The notes under the pieces: generated by a model
Seen by the model: the letters and a program-made list of their open reading frames with translations, nothing else
Database searches by the model: none
What the model was told of the DNA's origin: nothing
In this document: positions 1 to 17,600 of the stretch, one piece after another
Numbering within the stretch: position 1 is the first letter of the stretch
How the letters are laid out: every line of letters begins with the position of its first letter
NCBI RefSeq assembly: GCF_000188695.1
Contig: NW_004754909.1
Span: 276,829 to 294,428 of the forward strand
From: Salpingoeca rosetta
Lineage: Eukaryota > Opisthokonta > Choanoflagellata > Craspedida > Salpingoecidae
DNA length: 17,600 nt
Direction of reading: 5' to 3'
Made by a program: the position numbers and the translations under genes

Positions 1-192
1 CACGACATGATTGATTCGCAAAACTACCTCTACATCATCCTCGAATTGTACGTTTTGTCGTGTGGCTGAAAGCGCGGTGGAAGATTCTGTGTTTTGCTGT
101 GTCACATTGTTCGCTTGCTGATGCTTCCACACAACTCATGCTCACACTTGTATTCACAACTCATGCTCACACGTGTATCCACACACACACAC

Positions 193-256
<64 letters not shown>

Positions 257-259
257 CAC

Positions 260-294
<35 letters not shown>

Positions 295-809
295 ATATCC
301 TCACATGATGTACACACAATACGCAGCACCCTGAGACGCGGCGGAAGGTGACGGCAAAGCAGGAGGAATACCTGCGCAAACGCTCCCGCACCGACACACA
401 AACGTAAGCCAATCACAGCGACACACACACATACACACACACCTACACACACACACACTCCTCTACACACATATATACACATGTGCGATCCTGTCTGTCC
501 ACCCACCCTTGGCTCCAACAGCACTGCAGTGTTTTGCTCACGCTCGGTTGCCTGCAAATTGTGTTCGCGTTCCATCGTGCGCTGCCCAGGTCTGTTCTCA
601 AGCGGCGGGCGGACGTGGTCACGGGCATGTCGCCGAAACGCCCAAACGCAACACCGGCAGATGTACCAACAGCAGGGACAGCAGGGACAGGAGTACCAGT
701 GGCAATGGGCGCTGCAACGAATGGCAGCGTGACGAGCACGGAGAGCAGCGGGAGTAACGGCAAGCCGGCCAACCTGGCAGCAAAGAGCGCACCTGCGCCA
801 TCCTCGTGA
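1..809 (+). CDS. 3' end of an unrecognised spliced gene (partial)
   Basis: Two exons are well supported. Exon 327-403 follows a CAG acceptor and ends at a GTAAG donor in phase 2; exon 590-809 follows a CAG acceptor, restores the frame with one base and ends at TGA 807-809. The first encodes a charged, probably helical segment (HPETRRKVTAKQEEYLRKR). The second begins SVLKRRADVV and becomes a Ser/Ala/Gly/Thr-rich, probably disordered C-terminal tail. An earlier exon seems to occupy 1 to about 51 (HDMIDSQNYLYIILE), but its only in-phase donor (GTTTTG at 52) is weak; a better donor at 48 gives the wrong phase, so a small exon may be missing. The family is not recognised. The first exon resembles the hinge of protein kinases, but too little protein follows for a kinase lobe. 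A weak likeness to the C-terminal strands of arrestin-fold proteins such as VPS26 is unproven. Confidence 0.55.
178..294. repeat. (AC)n microsatellite in an intron
   Basis: Interrupted (AC)n array in the intron that ends at the acceptor 324-326. It is CA on the coding strand and lies in the 3' half of the intron, as in the large gene downstream. A shorter imperfect CA tract follows at 420-480 in the next intron. Confidence 0.9.
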
Positions 810-1293
810 CACCCCGGAGCCTGTTCCCCCTGTGTCGAGCGCGTGCCTGGTTGTTGCGCGTGGCTGTTGCCGCTTGCTTGTTTGGTTGTGTTGCTTGCTT
901 GTGTTGCTTGCTGCGCTGGTGCTGTATGGTGGGTAGCAGACTTGTGAACACACGCGCGTGTGTGTTCGCTGTTCGCTGGTTACATTTGGTGATGAGGTGC
1001 TGCGCTCTGTTGTTTGTTTGTATGGTAGAAGGTGTAAACCGCCCAACTTTATTTGAAGCGACAAGGACATTGCGGTGGTAGACTAGCATCAACACAAGAA
1101 GGGACTCCGCAAAAGGAGCTGTCAGGGCGTGTGAGTGTAACACGGAGAGCTTCAGTGAATTCAAACATGGGGAACTTAAGGGCACACGAAAACCGTTCGC
1201 TGTTATCATCACGACAAGAGAAAGCCAAGGATTCCTCCTCCTTCACAGGCAGTCAAGAGCTAACAGTGCAACAACAATGGCAGTCTCGTGACT
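810..1293. other. Convergent intergenic region, 3' UTRs
   Basis: This stretch separates the stop of the left + strand gene (809) from the stop of the - strand glycine-rich protein gene (1294). Short open frames occur on both strands, but none has a recognisable protein pattern or good splice sites. The one visible signal is a minus-strand AATAAA at 1048-1053. Confidence 0.6.
1048..1053 (-). promoter_or_regulatory. Candidate polyadenylation signal AATAAA
   Basis: The + strand TTTATT reads AATAAA on the minus strand, about 240 nt downstream of the stop codon of the - strand gene at 1294. Position and orientation suit 3'-end formation of that gene. It is a single hexamer, so chance occurrence is possible. 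Confidence 0.45.
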
Positions 1294-2259
1294 TCACGCG
1301 CCAGGGACAACCTCGAAGGTCATCTCAACGTTCGCAGGATAGCGAAAGATCGCAAAGCCATCTGCTCCGCTCACACCGTTTCCGTTACAAGAACTTGCTC
1401 CTCCGGTTCCTCCGCTTCCAACAACGACTTGGAGAAGTGTCGGTTCGCCAGCACTGATTTCGAAGTCTCCAGATGCATAGCCACCGTTGCCCCCGTCCGT
1501 GCTGGGTCGAATGCTGTAGACTCCGGCGTGGCCTCCAACCCCACCGCGGCCTATGAAGCAAATTGGCCCAACTTCGCCGTGTCCGTGGGCTGTGCCAGGG
1601 AACACCGTGTTCGCAGCGTACTTTCCTCCACCGCCGCCAGTTGCCAGGAGCCAAGTCGTGGTCGTTCCTCCGTCAACGTGCGTGATGGTTGTTGATGTGC
1701 CCGATCTGCCATTGTGTGCGATTGCACATGTGCTTGGGTTTGCACTCGCAGCTCCACCGCCGCCAGCGCCGCCAACTTCGATGAATACAAATGCAGAGGT
1801 GGGAAGGGGAAGCATGCTGCTATTTGCTACACTGATAGTGACGCTGTATGTGCCCGATTGTGATATGGCCTTTGTCCGAGGGAAGGTCACAAGTGAAGTG
1901 CCCTGTTGCTGTTGTTGTTGATGATGCTGCTCCATCAAAGATGACAATTGCGCCTGAAGCACGTCGTCGTTCGTGAGCAAATCTGCATTTTGGCTTTGAA
2001 GGGCCGAAACAGTTGTTTTGAGTCCATGCAATTCCTGCAGCAACTCGGCCAGGGACACTTGGACGTGGGTGTCCTGCATAACCAAACCACCATGCTGATC
2101 AGCGAAGATGGACGGTTCTCGCTTGTGCTCGGCAGGGTTTGCAGAGGCGTCATTCGCAAGCGCGTTTGGCAATGTCAATGAAACGCCCGAGGTACTTAAG
2201 ACCAGCAACAGCACTTGAGCTGCGCGGTCGCGCAAGCTGCACCTATGATGCTCAGGCAT
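1294..2259 (-). CDS. Secreted coiled-coil and glycine-rich domain protein
   Basis: Intronless frame of 321 residues. The start at 2259 is chosen because it gives a convincing signal peptide (hydrophobic AQVLLLVLSTSGVSLTL, likely cleavage after the ALA at 33-35); the frame stays open upstream to 2781, but that part has no protein-like pattern. After a charged linker, residues 64-112 form a heptad-like coiled coil (SLAELLQELHGL), followed by six glutamines (114-119). Residues 157-310 form a glycine-rich beta domain: it opens FVFIEVGGAGGGG, has a central GGGGG at 208-212, and closes GADGFAIFRYP. That opening and closing pattern is known from glycine-rich modules of phage and bacterial tail-fibre proteins, and glycine-rich modules also occur in the ALK/LTK ectodomain. 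Four Cys lie in or near the domain (178, 234, 291; a further Cys at 7 is in the signal). I infer a secreted, oligomerising, probably ligand-binding protein. No specific function can be assigned. Confidence 0.75.
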   Translation of the reverse strand: MPEHHRCSLRDRAAQVLLLVLSTSGVSLTLPNALANDASANPAEHKREPSIFADQHGGLVMQDTHVQVSLAELLQELHGLKTTVSALQSQNADLLTNDDVLQAQLSSLMEQHHQQQQQQGTSLVTFPRTKAISQSGTYSVTISVANSSMLPLPTSAFVFIEVGGAGGGGAASANPSTCAIAHNGRSGTSTTITHVDGGTTTTWLLATGGGGGKYAANTVFPGTAHGHGEVGPICFIGRGGVGGHAGVYSIRPSTDGGNGGYASGDFEISAGEPTLLQVVVGSGGTGGASSCNGNGVSGADGFAIFRYPANVEMTFEVVPGA

Positions 2260-3571
2260 TGTGAGCAGCACGACCGCAAGGTCCTGACGCTTGGGCCTGG
2301 GGTCGTGCTTGGGTGCTGTGTGGGCTGGGCTGTGCGCCTGCGCGGTGACTGGAACGCAGGAACGCGGTGTCGCGTGCGACAATCTTTCTTTGGTCGTGAC
2401 AGCGGAAAATTGGGAATGTACAGTGGAAAAAGTTAGACAGCAAAGACCAAAACAGCTGCCCAACACATGGATGCCTTGCTCTGAAGCTGCTGAAGCTCTT
2501 GGTGCTCCTCTGCCTCTGCTTCTGCTCTGCTCTGCTGTTTCTCTGCTGTTAGGTTGTTCTTGGTTGCTGGCTTGTTTGCCGCTGTCAGATGAGCGACATG
2601 CCCCAAACTCACACGTGTGTGTGTGAGTGTGTTGTGCACCTGTGTGTACATGAATGCCATTGACTGGCTGGAGGACCTTGCTGTTTCTCTGTTTCTCTGT
2701 CTTGCAAACTAACGAGAGAACGGGTGTCTTTTGAACGTTGGACGTCCGCCTCAAATACACAAACGCAAAGGCAAGCGTCACTGCGACAGGTCACAGCCCT
2801 TTTCACACTGAACATCACACAGCACCAGATGAAAGCAGGACGCGAAGAGCGAAGAACAAGGCTCAAGCGCTGCACCGCTACCTTGCCCTCACACATCTAC
2901 CCACATGTAACGCCTTTCCCCTCCGAATGTCCGTCCCAAAGCGCACATCGCTGCATCACCTTGTGGAGTTGGTTGACAACATCCGTCCGTTGCCATGTGC
3001 TATCGTTCTATCGTTCTATCGTTGATGCTGCATATCTTCACCCTGAGCGAAGGAGCGAGATTGCCATCCAGTGTACTGCCCATGGCTTCATCACTCATAC
3101 TTGTTGAGTCTCGAAGCAAGAGCAATCAACTACCTTCAGTGACAATTAACAATTCTTTGATGTCAAGAAAGTTAAGAAGATGATGGTGTGTATGTTTGTA
3201 CATCACGCATGGGTGGGATCGGCTCAAACTCCGCTGATTCTGCACATCTCGGCTGCTGTGGCTGCTAGGGCACCTCACTGGACTGGGATGTCGCAGATTC
3301 CAAAGGTTGCCGTGGCAATTCAACGTCAACTTGCGAATGCGTTCAGCAAGCTGCTTCTTCGTCAAAGTGTGGACCCAAAAGCTCAAGGACAGCAGGCAAG
3401 GAGAGGCTACTCTAGTACTCTCGAGGAAGCGAGGGGTATAATTTCGCTGGATACATTCTCACATTGCTTGTAGGCAAAGGTGCCAAATGAGGGTGTTTCT
3501 GGGAGTTTGTCGAAATTTCGCGGCAAACAACTTTGGGAACCGCCCAACGTCGTCGTCACGCCTCAACACGG
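2260..3571. other. Intergenic region between divergent genes
   Basis: This holds the upstream regions of both the - strand glycine-rich protein gene and the + strand receptor gene. There are short frames on both strands (for example around 3126-3473), but none has a recognisable motif. A TATAAT-like element lies at 3437-3442, about 130 nt upstream of the receptor start. An upstream ATG at 3487 opens a frame that overlaps the receptor start in another phase. The octamer TATCGTTC is tandemly repeated at about 3001-3020. A non-coding 5' exon cannot be excluded. Confidence 0.5.
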
Positions 3572-17475
<13,904 letters not shown>

Positions 17476-17600
17476 TTATTGGATGAGCGAGTAGTCGTCC
17501 TCGTTGCGGCGCCGGCAGAACTTGAGATAGACGAGGGAGAGGAGAGCAAGGCCGAGCAGCGTGCCGACAATGGCGCCTGCGATGGTGCCGGCTTCCCCGC
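17476..17600 (-). CDS. C-terminus of a single-pass membrane protein (partial)
   Basis: Read on the minus strand from the window edge, the frame encodes GEAGTIAGAIVGTLLGLALL, continues through SLVYLKFC as a membrane helix, then RRRNEDDYSLIQ and a TAA stop at 17478-17476. A hydrophobic helix followed by three arginines indicates a type I orientation with a 12-residue cytoplasmic tail. The tail carries YSLI, a YxxPhi sorting motif recognised by clathrin adaptors, with preceding acidic residues. The frame is open to the edge, so the upstream exons and the extracellular domains lie outside the window. Family unknown. Confidence 0.75.
   Translation of the reverse strand, partial: GEAGTIAGAIVGTLLGLALLSLVYLKFCRRRNEDDYSLIQ

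Noticed and set aside
1..51. Protein kinase hinge in the first exon (HDMIDSQNYLYIILE)
   Set aside because: The resemblance is real, but the gene ends about 110 residues later with no HRD, DFG or APE segments, so a functional kinase lobe cannot follow. Kept only as an unresolved hint.
192..1070. Long minus-strand open frame of 292 codons and similar frames over the CA arrays
   Set aside because: Much of the frame is the Cys-Val translation of the dinucleotide repeat. Dinucleotide arrays are open in several frames on both strands, and the flanks show no domain pattern while the + strand carries spliced coding exons.
3437..3442. TATAAT element as the receptor promoter
   Set aside because: A single AT-rich hexamer without a mapped start site is not enough; mentioned only in the intergenic entry.
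3126..3473. Overlapping 86- and 97-codon frames on opposite strands in the divergent intergenic region
   Set aside because: Neither has a recognisable motif, the expected codon bias of the neighbouring exons, or convincing splice sites. They are probably chance frames.

Overview
The window reads as eukaryotic nuclear DNA from a unicellular relative of animals, most likely a choanoflagellate. That placement is inferred from gene content and style: many short GT-AG introns (about 70-370 nt), GC-rich exons, very heavy intronic dinucleotide repeats, and an animal-type receptor built from Reeler, Sema, PSI, FN3 and SEA modules. Nothing bacterial, viral, RNA-coding or CRISPR-like was seen. All gene models come from reading frames, splice-site phase bookkeeping and recognition of domain signatures by eye.

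Layout from left to right. (1) Positions 1-809, + strand: the 3' end of an unrecognised gene; its last two exons (327-403, 590-809) join in phase and end in a Ser/Ala/Gly-rich tail. (2) Positions 1294-2259, - strand: an intronless gene for a secreted protein of 321 residues with signal peptide, coiled coil, polyQ and a glycine-rich domain that resembles glycine-rich modules of phage tail proteins and of the ALK/LTK ectodomain. It converges on gene 1 and diverges from gene 3. (3) Positions 3572-16731, + strand: a receptor gene that fills three quarters of the window. I resolve 33 exons whose phases all agree, giving a predicted 2022-residue type I membrane protein: signal peptide, Reeler domain, Sema beta-propeller, PSI, about seven FN3 domains with a Thr-rich linker, a SEA domain with the canonical GSVVV autocleavage motif, one membrane helix, and a tail of about 340 residues rich in Tyr motifs with a proline SH3-binding motif. 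(4) Positions 17476-17600, - strand: the last exon of another membrane protein (helix plus a 12-residue tail containing YSLI), converging on gene 3 across a roughly 140-bp (GA)n tract.

The outstanding item is gene 3. Its Sema-PSI core is that of semaphorins, plexins and MET, but it has a Reeler domain in front, SEA instead of IPT/TIG domains next to the membrane, and no recognisable plexin GAP domain or kinase inside. It looks like a phosphotyrosine/SH3-coupled surface receptor that cuts itself at the SEA domain.

The second structural theme is the introns. TG-rich tracts sit at the 5' (donor) side and CA- or pyrimidine-rich tracts at the 3' (acceptor) side, almost without exception. Several acceptors lie directly behind a (CA)n array with no ordinary polypyrimidine tract.
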